Source of the DNA: Enterococcus mundtii
GTDB lineage: Bacteria; Bacillota; Bacilli; Lactobacillales; Enterococcaceae
NCBI RefSeq assembly: GCF_002947535.1
Contig: NZ_PUAP01000009.1
Location: 22,493 to 86,492, forward strand
Reading direction: 5' to 3'
DNA: 64,000 bases
Shown one piece after another: positions 37,207-45,379 of the stretch (position 1 is its first letter; each line of letters begins with the position of its first letter). Below the pieces are notes generated by a model. It had not been told where the DNA came from. It did no database searches and saw nothing but the letters and a program-made list of their open reading frames with translations. Position numbers and translations under genes: made by a program.

Positions 37207-37914
37207 TTATTCTGCTTGCTCGATTTCAGCGGCTAGGTCTGCATAGTCGATTTCATTTTGGATAAAAGTCGGATCATTCGTTGGAAAATGTTGCATCAAA
37301 GAATCCATTCGACTGATTTCTACTGTTCCCTGCGACACATCAAAATCGAGGATATGTCCCCCAAATGTTTTTTCATCGTCAATAAAATGCAGATGGAAGC
37401 CTGCTGCAGCCACCCCTTGAAATAGTTCGGGTGTATAAAAACCAACAATCGTCCCTCGAACATCTGCTCGGTGGAACTCTGGCTGAGATTCTGAGATCTT
37501 CGCTAAGCGACGATATGGTTTTTCTTGTTTTGGCATGATCCGGATGTGCATATCTTTAAATAAACCGCTGATCTTGACTGCTAAAAAGAGATTTTTCCCT
37601 GCTTCGTCTTTCAGGATCTGTTCTTTTAATGCTTGGCTAGACAGATGATCGACTGCAAATGAACGATCCGCTGAAAATGCGGTGATTGCAGCATAAGGAG
37701 TAGACTCTTCTCCTGTCAAATGGATCAACGCGCCATCAGATCTACCTTGATAAGCTTTACCGTCTAAAAATATTACTTCGCCGTCTAACCCATTTAACGT
37801 TCCGAGACCCAACGACCCGTATTTCAAGATCTCAGCGATTGAAGCAGTTCCGTCCATCAGACCCGCCATCAGCGCACCTAATGTCCCATGTTGATATAAT
37901 ACTTTCTCTGTCAT
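37207..37914 (-). CDS. budA: Alpha-acetolactate decarboxylase
   Basis: Converts acetolactate to acetoin, the second step of the acetoin branch that drains surplus pyruvate, as arises during citrate use. 235 aa. The zinc-binding histidines are in FHLHFIDDEKTFGGHILDF, after GTIVGFYTPELFQGV. It starts 12 bases after the alsS stop, so it is in the same operon. It is also called aldB in related species. Confidence 0.95.
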   Translation of the reverse strand: MTEKVLYQHGTLGALMAGLMDGTASIAEILKYGSLGLGTLNGLDGEVIFLDGKAYQGRSDGALIHLTGEESTPYAAITAFSADRSFAVDHLSSQALKEQILKDEAGKNLFLAVKISGLFKDMHIRIMPKQEKPYRRLAKISESQPEFHRADVRGTIVGFYTPELFQGVAAAGFHLHFIDDEKTFGGHILDFDVSQGTVEISRMDSLMQHFPTNDPTFIQNEIDYADLAAEIEQAE

Positions 37915-37926
37915 CTGAACATCCCC

Positions 37927-39675
37927 TTAGTAAAATTGGTCTGGTAAGATCGTTTCACCTAATTTTTCATTATCTCGATAGTCGATCGGGATATCGATGA
38001 TGACTGGTCCTTCTGTCGCAAATCCTTCTTCTAAAGCAGATGCCAATTCTCCTGCATTGCTTACTCGCAGACCTTTAGCCCCAAAAGCTTGGGCATATTG
38101 AACAAAATCAACTGGACCAAAATCAACCCCTGATGATCGATCATATTTCATGATTTCTTGAAACTCGACCATATTATAACGACCATCATTCCAAATCAAA
38201 TGAATGATATTCAATTTTTTACGCACAGCTGTTTCTAAATCTTGGGCAGAAAATAAGAAGCCACCGTCTCCTGAAACAGAGATCACTTGTGTATTTGGAC
38301 GAACTAGTGCAGCAGAGATCGCCCAAGGAAGTGCGACGCCTAACGTTTGCATGCCATTGCTGAATAGTAGGTGACGAGCTTCATAACTTCTGAAGTGGCG
38401 GGCCATCCAAATATAATGACTACCTACATCAACGGTAACAGTCATGTCGTCCGTTACTTTTGATTGGAGCGTATTGATTACTTCTAATGGATGTAAGATC
38501 CCGTCTTCACTACTGGTTTCACAAATATCTCGTGCTTTCAATTTTTCTTGCAACGTATTCAAATATTCTTGGGCATCTGCTGAAACTTGTGCTTCTTCTA
38601 ATGAATCTGTCAATAAATCTAGTGTGGCAGAAATATCCCCGATCAGTTCACGTTCTGGTTGCATGTAACTGTCGATTTCAGCTGGTGTTTCATCAATGAC
38701 GATGATTCTAGCATCTTTTTCTGCATTCCAATTTCTCGCTTCATATTCGATTGGATCATAGCCAATCGCAATTACTAAATCACTCCGTTTTAACAGCATA
38801 TCTCCTGGTTGATTGCGGAATAAACCAACTCTACCAAAAAAGTGGTCTTCTAATTGACGAGAAATCACTCCGGCAGCTTGGAAAGTTTCTACCACAGGTA
38901 ATCCTGTTTTTTCAACAAGTTGGCGAATCGCTGCTGTTTCATCTTTACTTGATCCACGCATCCCCACTAACAGTACCGGTAACTTTGCTTCACGAATACG
39001 TTCAACCAGATAGTCGATATCTCCTGAAGAAGCTGAGCCTAATTTAGGATCTTGTAATGGTTTGATGACATCACTTTTGACTGGTGCATCCACGACGTCT
39101 TGAGGAATACTGATAAAACTAGCGCCTTTTTTCGAACTCTTTGCTAATCGGTAAGCATTAGCAATGATCTCTGAAATTGTTTCTGGGTCTTGGATTTCTG
39201 CACTGTATTTTGTGATCGGTTCAAACAACGCGGCATTGTTCATGCTTTGATGTGTTAATTTTAATAAATCACTTCGTTTTACTTGTCCCGCGATTGCTAA
39301 CACAGGATCACCTTCTGCTGTCGCTGTGACTAATCCTGTTGCTAGATTACTCGCACCTGGTCCACTTGTCGCAATCACCACTCCTGGTTCTCCAGTAATA
39401 CGACCGATTGCTTGTGCCATAAATGCGGCATTTTGCTCATGACGCGTCACGATCAACTCCGGACCATGATCTTCTAATTCATTGAAGACCCCATCGATTT
39501 TCGCTCCTGGAATACCGAATACATAATCGACTTGATGATTGATCAAACTTTCTACTACAGTTGTTGAACCTTGTTTTTCTTTAAACATTTCTTTTGATAC
39601 AGTTTCTTCACCTTGTTTTTCTTTAATCACTTCTTCTGATACAGTTTCTATACCTTGTTTTTCCTTAACCAACAT
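37927..39675 (-). CDS. alsS: Catabolic acetolactate synthase with triplicated N-terminal repeat
   Basis: Condenses two pyruvates to acetolactate with thiamine diphosphate. 582 aa. The TPP-activating Glu is in [21 protein letters not shown], the TPP motif is [16 protein letters not shown] through WND, and [14 protein letters not shown] starts the conserved part. Before it are three copies of a 14-residue unit (KEKQG-x-ETVSxE) not normal for the family; the usual protein would start near the third copy. ATG 39675 has aaaggaag upstream, so the repeats seem to be translated. Confidence 0.94.
   Translation of the reverse strand: MLVKEKQGIETVSEEVIKEKQGEETVSKEMFKEKQGSTTVVESLINHQVDYVFGIPGAKIDGVFNELEDHGPELIVTRHEQNAAFMAQAIGRITGEPGVVIATSGPGASNLATGLVTATAEGDPVLAIAGQVKRSDLLKLTHQSMNNAALFEPITKYSAEIQDPETISEIIANAYRLAKSSKKGASFISIPQDVVDAPVKSDVIKPLQDPKLGSASSGDIDYLVERIREAKLPVLLVGMRGSSKDETAAIRQLVEKTGLPVVETFQAAGVISRQLEDHFFGRVGLFRNQPGDMLLKRSDLVIAIGYDPIEYEARNWNAEKDARIIVIDETPAEIDSYMQPERELIGDISATLDLLTDSLEEAQVSADAQEYLNTLQEKLKARDICETSSEDGILHPLEVINTLQSKVTDDMTVTVDVGSHYIWMARHFRSYEARHLLFSNGMQTLGVALPWAISAALVRPNTQVISVSGDGGFLFSAQDLETAVRKKLNIIHLIWNDGRYNMVEFQEIMKYDRSSGVDFGPVDFVQYAQAFGAKGLRVSNAGELASALEEGFATEGPVIIDIPIDYRDNEKLGETILPDQFY
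39569..39672 (-). repeat. 42-bp tandem repeat inside the alsS start
   Basis: Units begin with ccttgttttt-type sequence (plus strand) at 39569, 39611 and 39653, exactly 42 bases apart and nearly identical. Each encodes about 14 residues of the AlsS N-terminus, so unit gain or loss keeps the frame. Confidence 0.85.
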
Positions 39676-39805
39676 GAGACATCTTCCTTTTCAAAGCTAT
39701 TTACATGGTCATTACATAATAAATAGAGATAATATTAATACAGATATTCATACCTGTTACATTTATTAGTCTAGCACTTAATGAGTCATTTGTGTAGTAA
39801 GAAGC

Positions 39806-39852
39806 AAAAAAAAAACATACAATTTTGTCACATGGACAAAATGTATGCTTTT
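39806..39852. terminator. Terminator of the GNAT gene
   Basis: Catacaattttgtc/gacaaaatgtatg arms (one bulged base), with a run of ten A on the left that reads as T on the minus strand. It starts at the stop codon of the GNAT gene. Confidence 0.8.
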
Positions 39853-40404
39853 TTATTGAACTTGATAGTTTTTCCCTAAAATGATCAAGTCGATTTCTTG
39901 ATTCCCCATGTCGGCAATTTGCGGCAAGTGACCCCAAATATCATAACCATTTTTGAGGAACAGTTTTTTACTTGCCTGATTCACGTCAAAAACAAATGCT
40001 ACTACTTTATGGATCTCAAGGCGTTCCAATTGAGTCTCCACAAAGGCAAGTGCGGCTTTGCCTAAATGGTGGCCACGTGTCACTGGATCTAAATAAATAC
40101 TGATTTCAGCTGTATGTTGATACGCAGGTCGACCATAAAAATCACTAAGACTGATCCACCCAACGATATGATCGTCGTGATACATCACCCAAAGCGGTCT
40201 GGTGTCAGGATGATGCGCTTCAAACCAGGCGATCCTTGAGTCAACCGTTATCGGTTCTAAGTCCGCCGTTGATTGCTTCGATGCGATGGACTGATTATAA
40301 ATGTCAACAATGCGCGGCAGATCCTCGATCGTTGCATAAGTGTACTGGATATCGATTGGTTTCGCCCCCTTTATTTTTGAATAGTATAACACGTTTTTTA
40401 TCAT
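39853..40404 (-). CDS. GNAT acetyltransferase, phosphinothricin-acetyltransferase-like
   Basis: Acetyltransferase of the PAT/YncA type: ATIEDLPRIVDIYNQSI, PLWVMYHDDHIVGWISLSDFYGRPAYQHTAEISIYLDP, RGHHLGKAALAFVE, and HKVVAFVFDVNQASKKLFLKNGYDIWG. The substrate may be a methionine analogue or an antibiotic. The start is unclear: ATG 40404 has no binding site, while a strong site (aaaggggg) lies 10 bases before an ATC codon at 40356, where family members begin. A TATACT box falls inside the extra 16 codons, also arguing for the shorter form. Confidence 0.85.
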   Translation of the reverse strand: MIKNVLYYSKIKGAKPIDIQYTYATIEDLPRIVDIYNQSIASKQSTADLEPITVDSRIAWFEAHHPDTRPLWVMYHDDHIVGWISLSDFYGRPAYQHTAEISIYLDPVTRGHHLGKAALAFVETQLERLEIHKVVAFVFDVNQASKKLFLKNGYDIWGHLPQIADMGNQEIDLIILGKNYQVQ

Positions 40405-40464
40405 CGTTATACAGCAAAAAAAGGGGGATTTCTAAAGAAAATAATTGCACTTTTATTCTATTAG

Positions 40465-40578
40465 TTATTTGTTTTTCATCCTTTTTGATTGTTGGATGAT
40501 TTTGAGCGCACGTTTTCGTGTTTTGATATTCGGACTTTTCAAACGTCTATATGCACTTGAAAGATCTTGCTTCTCCAT
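40465..40578 (-). CDS. Putative metal homeostasis protein, 37 aa
   Basis: Short basic protein, MEKQDLSSAYRRLKSPNIKT then RKRALKIIQQSKRMKNK, with a good site (aaggtggg) before ATG 40578. It matches my memory of the small family named putative metal homeostasis protein, which sits next to zinc-independent ribosomal protein genes. It begins 34 bases after the rpmG stop and shares its promoter and Zur box, so it is probably made under zinc starvation. Molecular role unknown. Confidence 0.75.
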   Translation of the reverse strand: MEKQDLSSAYRRLKSPNIKTRKRALKIIQQSKRMKNK

Positions 40579-40612
40579 TTTATCCCACCTTTTCTCGAAT
40601 GTTCATTCCATC

Positions 40613-40762
40613 CTATTTCACTTCTGTAAATAGCATTTTCTTTCTTAACTTTGGTGAATATTTTTTCAGCGCTAATCGTTCAGGGGTATTTCTTTTGTTT
40701 TTACTCGTCAAATAGATTCGTTCACCGGTTTCTTTGCATTCTAATGTAATATTTTGTCGCAT
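40613..40762 (-). CDS. rpmG: Ribosomal protein bL33, zinc-independent paralogue
   Basis: 49-aa large-subunit protein: [20 protein letters not shown] then [20 protein letters not shown]. Of the four cysteines that bind zinc in the C+ form only one remains (LECKET), and the C-terminal CxxC is gone, so this is the C- form that replaces the zinc-binding copy when zinc is scarce. The Zur box and promoter upstream (40843-40901) agree. ATG 40762 follows gaaggaaaa. Confidence 0.93.
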   Translation of the reverse strand: MRQNITLECKETGERIYLTSKNKRNTPERLALKKYSPKLRKKMLFTEVK

Positions 40763-40842
40763 CTTTTTTCCTTCTTTCACTTATTTTTTGTGATTCAATC
40801 GTGGACTTATTTCGGCCTTTACTCAAATCTTCTACTCGTTAC

Positions 40843-40864
40843 AAATAGTAATGATTACGATTTA
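40843..40864 (-). promoter_or_regulatory. Zur box
   Basis: On the minus strand the core TCGTAATCATTACTA (40860-40846), flanked by TAAA and TTT, fits the Gram-positive Zur palindrome TCGTAATNATTACGA with one changed base. It lies directly after the -10 box of the rpmG promoter. Confidence 0.8.
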
Positions 40865-40872
40865 TGAAAAAT

Positions 40873-40901
40873 AATATACGCTACTCCTTAACTTGTGTCA
40901 A
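40873..40901 (-). promoter_or_regulatory. Promoter of rpmG and the metal homeostasis gene
   Basis: TTGACA (40901-40896), a 17-base spacer and TATATT (40878-40873) on the minus strand. The Zur box covers the expected transcript start. Confidence 0.85.
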
Positions 40902-40966
40902 TAAAAAAAACAAATGAAAATCCACTCAAATGAATATGCACTCATTTTATACAGTGAAAAAATAAC

Positions 40967-41022
40967 AAAAAAACGGTTGATCAATGAAGCTACTGCATAC
41001 TCCATTGACCAACCGTTTTTTT
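40967..41022 (-). terminator. Terminator of the GH20 gene
   Basis: Aaaaaaacggttgatcaatg (40967-40986) pairs with cattgaccaaccgttttttt (41003-41022), one mismatch, with a T run on the minus strand. Confidence 0.9.
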
Positions 41023-41032
41023 GTCTTTACTA

Positions 41033-42046
41033 TTAATTAGTGCTTGTTTCTAGTAGTTCAAATAGATCAGCCAGTACCAACTCTGCTTGTGGGTCATCTG
41101 CCCAAATACCGACCATACTACCCATCACCGGTAATTCAGTACCGCTAATTACAGTGGATGTCAAAATTGTCGCTAGTGCGTTTTTTGCTGTATCAAAGGA
41201 GTAGTGTCCTTGTTCACTTGTTTTTCGACCAATGACCCAATACCAGTGATCGTTTGTATTCAATAATTGATGCCCTTGATCAAGTAAAAATTCAGCAGAA
41301 CTGACGTGATAGTTGTTCCACCCTGCTGTCCAGTAGGCAATCACTAAGTCTTGATCGAATCGACCAAATTGTTCTTTTTCCTCGTAGTAGATGCCGTCAT
41401 TAAACACGATCGGAATCATTCCATAGGTTTTGACCAGTTGTGCCAATTGGTTGGTATAGGTGACAAAATCGCGATACTTCCCAGACTGCTGGAGTCCTCG
41501 CCACCCGCCATCAGTTAAATCATTGGCAAATTCATCACAACCTATATTGAAGTAACTAGTTATCGTTGAGAAGTAGCTCAGATATTTTTCAAGTAGTACT
41601 TTCGTGAAAGCGACCGCTTCTTGATTATCCAAGTCAAGTGTTCGAATCGACGTTTGATAACAAGGGTGTTCGATGCCTAATTGTTGCATTCCTGTTAGAA
41701 TCGCGTCCATATGTCCAGGGGTATTGATAAGCGGGATCACTTCCATGTTTTCTGCCTTAGTCACACTAACTAACTCTGCCATTTCTGTTTCAGTCAAATA
41801 AGTACCATTAGGATCATCATAATACTGTTTTGTTCCTGCAACCAATGCTTCTTTGACTGATTGACTGGAATAAGTTTTTCCTTTGACAGTCAGCGTCATG
41901 TCATCCAGTAAAAAGCGTAATCCGTTATTTCCCAGTACAAAAGAAATCGCCGTGTATCGACATTGACTTGCTTTTTTTATGATCTGGATCAATTGTTCTT
42001 TCGAAAAATATTTACGTCCATTATCAATCAATAAAACCTTTTTCAT
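41033..42046 (-). CDS. GH20 family beta-N-acetylhexosaminidase-like enzyme
   Basis: 337 aa, catalytic barrel only, no signal peptide, so probably acts inside the cell on imported amino-sugar oligosaccharides. GH20 features: EVIPLINTPGHMDAIL and the catalytic Asp-Glu pair in FNIGCDEFAND, then PIVFNDGIYYEE and VIAYWTAGWN. ATG 42046 with ggaggtaaag upstream is preferred over the longer frame to 42100, which runs through the promoter. A cre-like site lies 17 bases upstream of the start codon. Confidence 0.85.
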   Translation of the reverse strand: MKKVLLIDNGRKYFSKEQLIQIIKKASQCRYTAISFVLGNNGLRFLLDDMTLTVKGKTYSSQSVKEALVAGTKQYYDDPNGTYLTETEMAELVSVTKAENMEVIPLINTPGHMDAILTGMQQLGIEHPCYQTSIRTLDLDNQEAVAFTKVLLEKYLSYFSTITSYFNIGCDEFANDLTDGGWRGLQQSGKYRDFVTYTNQLAQLVKTYGMIPIVFNDGIYYEEKEQFGRFDQDLVIAYWTAGWNNYHVSSAEFLLDQGHQLLNTNDHWYWVIGRKTSEQGHYSFDTAKNALATILTSTVISGTELPVMGSMVGIWADDPQAELVLADLFELLETSTN

Positions 42047-42062
42047 CTTTACCTCCACAAAA

Positions 42063-42076
42063 AGAAATCGTTTACA
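42063..42076 (-). promoter_or_regulatory. cre-like CcpA site before the GH20 gene
   Basis: The minus strand reads TGTAAACGATTTCT, one base (the last) off the consensus TGWNANCGNTNWCA. Its position just before the start codon fits catabolite repression. Confidence 0.65.
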
Positions 42077-42129
42077 CATTATACAATAAAGTAGCCACAA
42101 CGAAAATACTCTTTTGCACTTAAATAAAA

Positions 42130-42172
42130 AATACCCCTCCCAACCAGATTACTCGATCGTTAAGAAGGGAGG
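42130..42172 (-). terminator. Terminator of the M24 gene
   Basis: Cctccc (42136-42141) pairs with gggagg (42167-42172). On the minus strand the stem is followed by ggtattttttattt. Confidence 0.6.
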
Positions 42173-42176
42173 TTGC

Positions 42177-43574
42177 TTATTCAACTGAATCTACACAGAA
42201 TGCCTTTTCTTTGGCTAAAAAGAACGGACGGAGATAACCGACAGTATTCGATAAAGGCAGTAGTTCTTCACTTAAACGAATATTCAAGACATCTACTAAA
42301 TATTGCTTACGTCTAACAATCCGCTCCCACATATCTGGATATTGCTCCTTCAGTTTATTTCTCAATCCTTCATCTGCAAGTGCCACACATTCTTCTGCAC
42401 TTACTCCAGTATATCCTGATACAGAAGGAATAATATCTAACTGGAAGATCATACCACTCTTGATGATTGCTTGCGAACCAGAATAAATGGGTGAGGCTAA
42501 CCATTCTTCATCCGCCGTCAGGTGTCCTGGATTTAAATGCCAGTGATAGGTCGCTTGTGGCAAGACTGTTTCAATCAACTGATAAAGATCAGCCCCCTTT
42601 ATTCCGATATGGATAGCTTCTAACCAACTGATGATAGCTGCGTAATAAGGTTTTGCTACGCGATCCAGATAATCGGCTTGTTCTACTGGCAGTTGAGCTT
42701 CTTCTTCGATCACAAATCCTGTACGACTGGATAAGCCACCTTTGAAGCCTGTCGTTAATGACAGCGGATCACCTAATTGGATCGTTTTTGCTGTCGGATA
42801 AAGATTCGCAAATTCAAAACGGCGTCCAGTTGCAGCAATCGTGATCACTGTATTTGCTTGTCCTTGTCCCTGCAACAACTCTCCGATCTCGGATTCTTTC
42901 ACACCAGGTTCAATGGCATCCAATGCACGTAACATGCAAGAAGAAGCAAGATTTGCACCGTATTCGTAGTGTGCGATTTCATTTGCATTGTTCGTGACAC
43001 GTGCCCCTTTCTCACCGATCAATAGATGAGTGCCATTGACGATAGCAGTTTCCGCGGTGACTGCTTGTTTTAGCGCATCTACGATAAAAAATGGCACATC
43101 AAACAATTGGCTATTATCTTGTGTCATAGAGGTAAACAACTTCCAACCGACTAAGCCGATTTTCTTTTTCTCTGCCACTTTCAATGAAGCAAAAATAGCT
43201 GTCAAATTTTGTTCATGGTCCATTGGTTGATTCGGCAACGAAAACGCTGGATAATGGATTAAATCCGCAGTGATCCGCGCATGTGCATTCATTTTTAGAT
43301 TCTCATTCCCAAGGATCATCGTGAATTTCCCTGTTTGATCCAACACTAACAACCCTTCTTCAAACCGCGGGATAAAGCCTGTAAAATATTCAAAATTGCC
43401 ACCATGCTCTTTATCTGCGTAAATCACCAACAGATCAATTGCTTCAAGTTTCATACGTTCGATCGTTTTGTTGATTCGTTCAGTGATCGTTTCCTCTGTT
43501 AAAAAGACCGGGGAAACATCTGGAAAAATCGCTGGTTTTGGTATTGTTGTTAACTGGATGTTTTCTTTTTTCAT
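42177..43574 (-). CDS. Creatinase/aminopeptidase P-like M24 family protein
   Basis: 465 aa with a creatinase N-terminal domain (about 1-190) and a pita-bread domain. Where metal M24 peptidases have two Asp ligands, this protein reads DPLSLTTGFKGGLSSRTGF, lacking both in place; the second Glu ligand is replaced by Asp (FQLDII), while the His (NPGHLTADEEW) and the last Glu (SAEECVALADEG) remain. It may therefore act without metal, as creatinase does. Its start overlaps the DeoR stop (ATGA) after gcgagga, so both are coupled. Substrate unknown. Confidence 0.8.
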   Translation of the reverse strand: MKKENIQLTTIPKPAIFPDVSPVFLTEETITERINKTIERMKLEAIDLLVIYADKEHGGNFEYFTGFIPRFEEGLLVLDQTGKFTMILGNENLKMNAHARITADLIHYPAFSLPNQPMDHEQNLTAIFASLKVAEKKKIGLVGWKLFTSMTQDNSQLFDVPFFIVDALKQAVTAETAIVNGTHLLIGEKGARVTNNANEIAHYEYGANLASSCMLRALDAIEPGVKESEIGELLQGQGQANTVITIAATGRRFEFANLYPTAKTIQLGDPLSLTTGFKGGLSSRTGFVIEEEAQLPVEQADYLDRVAKPYYAAIISWLEAIHIGIKGADLYQLIETVLPQATYHWHLNPGHLTADEEWLASPIYSGSQAIIKSGMIFQLDIIPSVSGYTGVSAEECVALADEGLRNKLKEQYPDMWERIVRRKQYLVDVLNIRLSEELLPLSNTVGYLRPFFLAKEKAFCVDSVE

Positions 43575-44338
43575 TCATTCTTCCTCGCTTCTATGAGTTC
43601 TACATGATTTTCGGCCAGTGCTTTTGCTAATGCTTTGGGAGGCTTTTGATCCGTGATCAAATAGTCAATCGCTGATAAGTCGCACACTTTATAAAAACCA
43701 GTTTTATCTAGTTTGGTATGATCCGCTAGTGCGATCACCCTACGTCCTTGTTGGATCATCTGGCGTTTCACTAAGCCTTCTTCCTCCGTATGGATGAACA
43801 GACCCTCGTTTGACAACGCAAAAACGCCAAGTAGCGTGTAGTCTGCTTGATAATTTTTCAACTGTTCCACTGTTTCCGTTCCAAATAAAAACAACTGTTC
43901 TTTGTGTAATCTACCGGGCAATAATGAAATAGCGGTTTTCGGATATTTAGCTAATAATAAAGCGTGAGATAAAGAATTGGTGACCGCATGGATTCTTTTG
44001 TCCGGTAGTTCTCTGATCACTGCTTCCACTGTAGTCGAAGAATCAAAGATGATCGAGGAAGGATCTGCCATTATTTCAAGCGCCTGCTCAGCCATTTGTT
44101 TTTTCACATCATTTAGGATCGTTGATCGTTGCTCATAATCAAAGATCGTTGCTTCTTTTTGAATCGCTAAAGCACCGCCATGGGTCCGTTTGATTTGGCG
44201 CTGTTTTTCTAACTGGATCAAGTCCCGACGAATCGTATCTTTAGACACATCTAAGCGATCTGCTAAATCTTCGATTGAAGCACTTTTTTCTTGATCAATC
44301 AGTGTTTTAATACGCTGTATGCGTTCTTCCTTCAACAT
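43571..44338 (-). CDS. DeoR/GlpR-family regulator
   Basis: 255 aa. N-terminal HTH (ASIEDLADRLDVSKDTIRRDLIQLEKQRQIKRTHGGA) and a DeoR sensor domain with IIFDSSTTVEAVIRELPDK through VTNSLSHALLLAKYP and LGVFALSNEGLFIHTEEEG. It usually senses a phosphorylated sugar-like effector. ATG 44338 follows aaaggagtg. Its own promoter (44359-44387) overlaps two direct repeats. It is cotranscribed with the M24 gene and lies just downstream of the phosphonate genes, whose regulator it might be. Confidence 0.87.
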   Translation of the reverse strand: MLKEERIQRIKTLIDQEKSASIEDLADRLDVSKDTIRRDLIQLEKQRQIKRTHGGALAIQKEATIFDYEQRSTILNDVKKQMAEQALEIMADPSSIIFDSSTTVEAVIRELPDKRIHAVTNSLSHALLLAKYPKTAISLLPGRLHKEQLFLFGTETVEQLKNYQADYTLLGVFALSNEGLFIHTEEEGLVKRQMIQQGRRVIALADHTKLDKTGFYKVCDLSAIDYLITDQKPPKALAKALAENHVELIEARKNE

Positions 44339-44358
44339 GACGCTCACTCCTTTCATCT

Positions 44359-44387
44359 AAGATACGCTATTTTGCATTATTTTGCAA
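44359..44387 (-). promoter_or_regulatory. Promoter and direct-repeat operator of the DeoR gene
   Basis: On the minus strand TTGCAA (44387-44382), a 17-base spacer and TATCTT (44364-44359). TGCAAAATA occurs twice, 10 bases apart (44386-44378 and 44376-44368), inside the spacer and -35, which suits self-repression. Confidence 0.65.
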
Positions 44388-44475
44388 TATTCTGCTGTTT
44401 TATTCGTAAAATAAGTGGGCCACTAATTCTCTACCATCTAAAACCGAATAAACGGAAGGAACAGAAGTAACCTCT

Positions 44476-44543
44476 TCGAAAAATAAGGCGCCAGCCACAA
44501 AAATTGGAAGAACAATTTTCGTGGCTGGCGCCTTATTTTTCGA
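44476..44543. repeat. Long palindrome, copy 1, between phnX and the DeoR gene
   Basis: Arms of 30 bases (44476-44505 and 44514-44543) pair with one mismatch around the loop ggaagaac; the stem centre contains ggcgccagccac. It begins 42 bases past the phnX stop and can act as its terminator. A second copy with the same loop core is at 63943-64000. Confidence 0.88.
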
Positions 44544-44584
44544 GGCTAAACATTTCGGTACCGACCTCTTAATGGTTGATCGAT

Positions 44585-45379
44585 TCAATTCGCAACAGCT
44601 TGCTTTTCTTCAATCGTTTCTAAGAGTCCTGGCAAATCGGAAAAACGATCGATCACATGATCTGCGCCAGCTTCTAAAAATTCTTGCCGCACCCGCTCAA
44701 AAAGTTTTTCTTTTTCAGTAGACGACAACTGCTGATACGCATCAAAGGAATAGCCAGCTTGTGAACTTCCTTCAATCACGCCCACAGAAAGGACTCCAGC
44801 ATTTTTCCCTTCCAAAATATCGGAGATCGTATCTCCTAGTTTTAACACTTCTTGTCTATTTTCCTGTTTAAAATAGTTCAAGTTTGTTAATAGCATTTCT
44901 GGAGAGGGACGCCCTTTTCCGTCTACTTCATCTGGCGTGACGATGTGATCTGGTTGATACCCTTGTTCTTTCGCCTTCGCAACAACGATCGCCATCATTT
45001 CACTCGTATAACCTGTCGTACTACCGATTTTGATTCCACGCTTACGTAAAGTCGCGACAGTCTCAAGCACGCCCGGTTTCACTTCTGCATGATTTGCCAA
45101 TTGTTGGAATAATACTTCTTCAAACGTTTCATAGATTGCCTCGATATCACCACTTTCAGGCTGACGCCCGTGAGTTTCTAACCAACTTTCAGCAATTCGA
45201 GGCATTTCTAGCATCATTTGGATATGCTCGATTTTTTTCATTCCCATCGGCTCTCTGATTTCTCGTTCAGTCACAGTGATTCCTTGACGTTCAAAGGCTT
45301 CTCTAAAAGCAGCCACCGGTGCCATACAACCAAAATCGACTGCTGTTCCTGCCCAATCTAAGATGACAACATTAATCAT
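44585..45379 (-). CDS. phnX: Phosphonoacetaldehyde hydrolase
   Basis: Splits phosphonoacetaldehyde to acetaldehyde and phosphate. 264-aa HAD enzyme: nucleophile motif VILDWAGTAVDFG (Asp8), the Schiff-base Lys in the cap (REPMGMKKIEH), GIKIGSTTGYTSEMM, and EVLKLGDTISDILEGKNAG. The start overlaps the phnW stop by 8 bases and follows gaggaac. It is the last gene of the aminoethylphosphonate operon. Confidence 0.95.
   Translation of the reverse strand: MINVVILDWAGTAVDFGCMAPVAAFREAFERQGITVTEREIREPMGMKKIEHIQMMLEMPRIAESWLETHGRQPESGDIEAIYETFEEVLFQQLANHAEVKPGVLETVATLRKRGIKIGSTTGYTSEMMAIVVAKAKEQGYQPDHIVTPDEVDGKGRPSPEMLLTNLNYFKQENRQEVLKLGDTISDILEGKNAGVLSVGVIEGSSQAGYSFDAYQQLSSTEKEKLFERVRQEFLEAGADHVIDRFSDLPGLLETIEEKQAVAN

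Noticed and set aside
44400..44588. 62-codon minus-strand frame
   Set aside because: It runs through the long palindrome and has no binding site; the palindrome explains the sequence.
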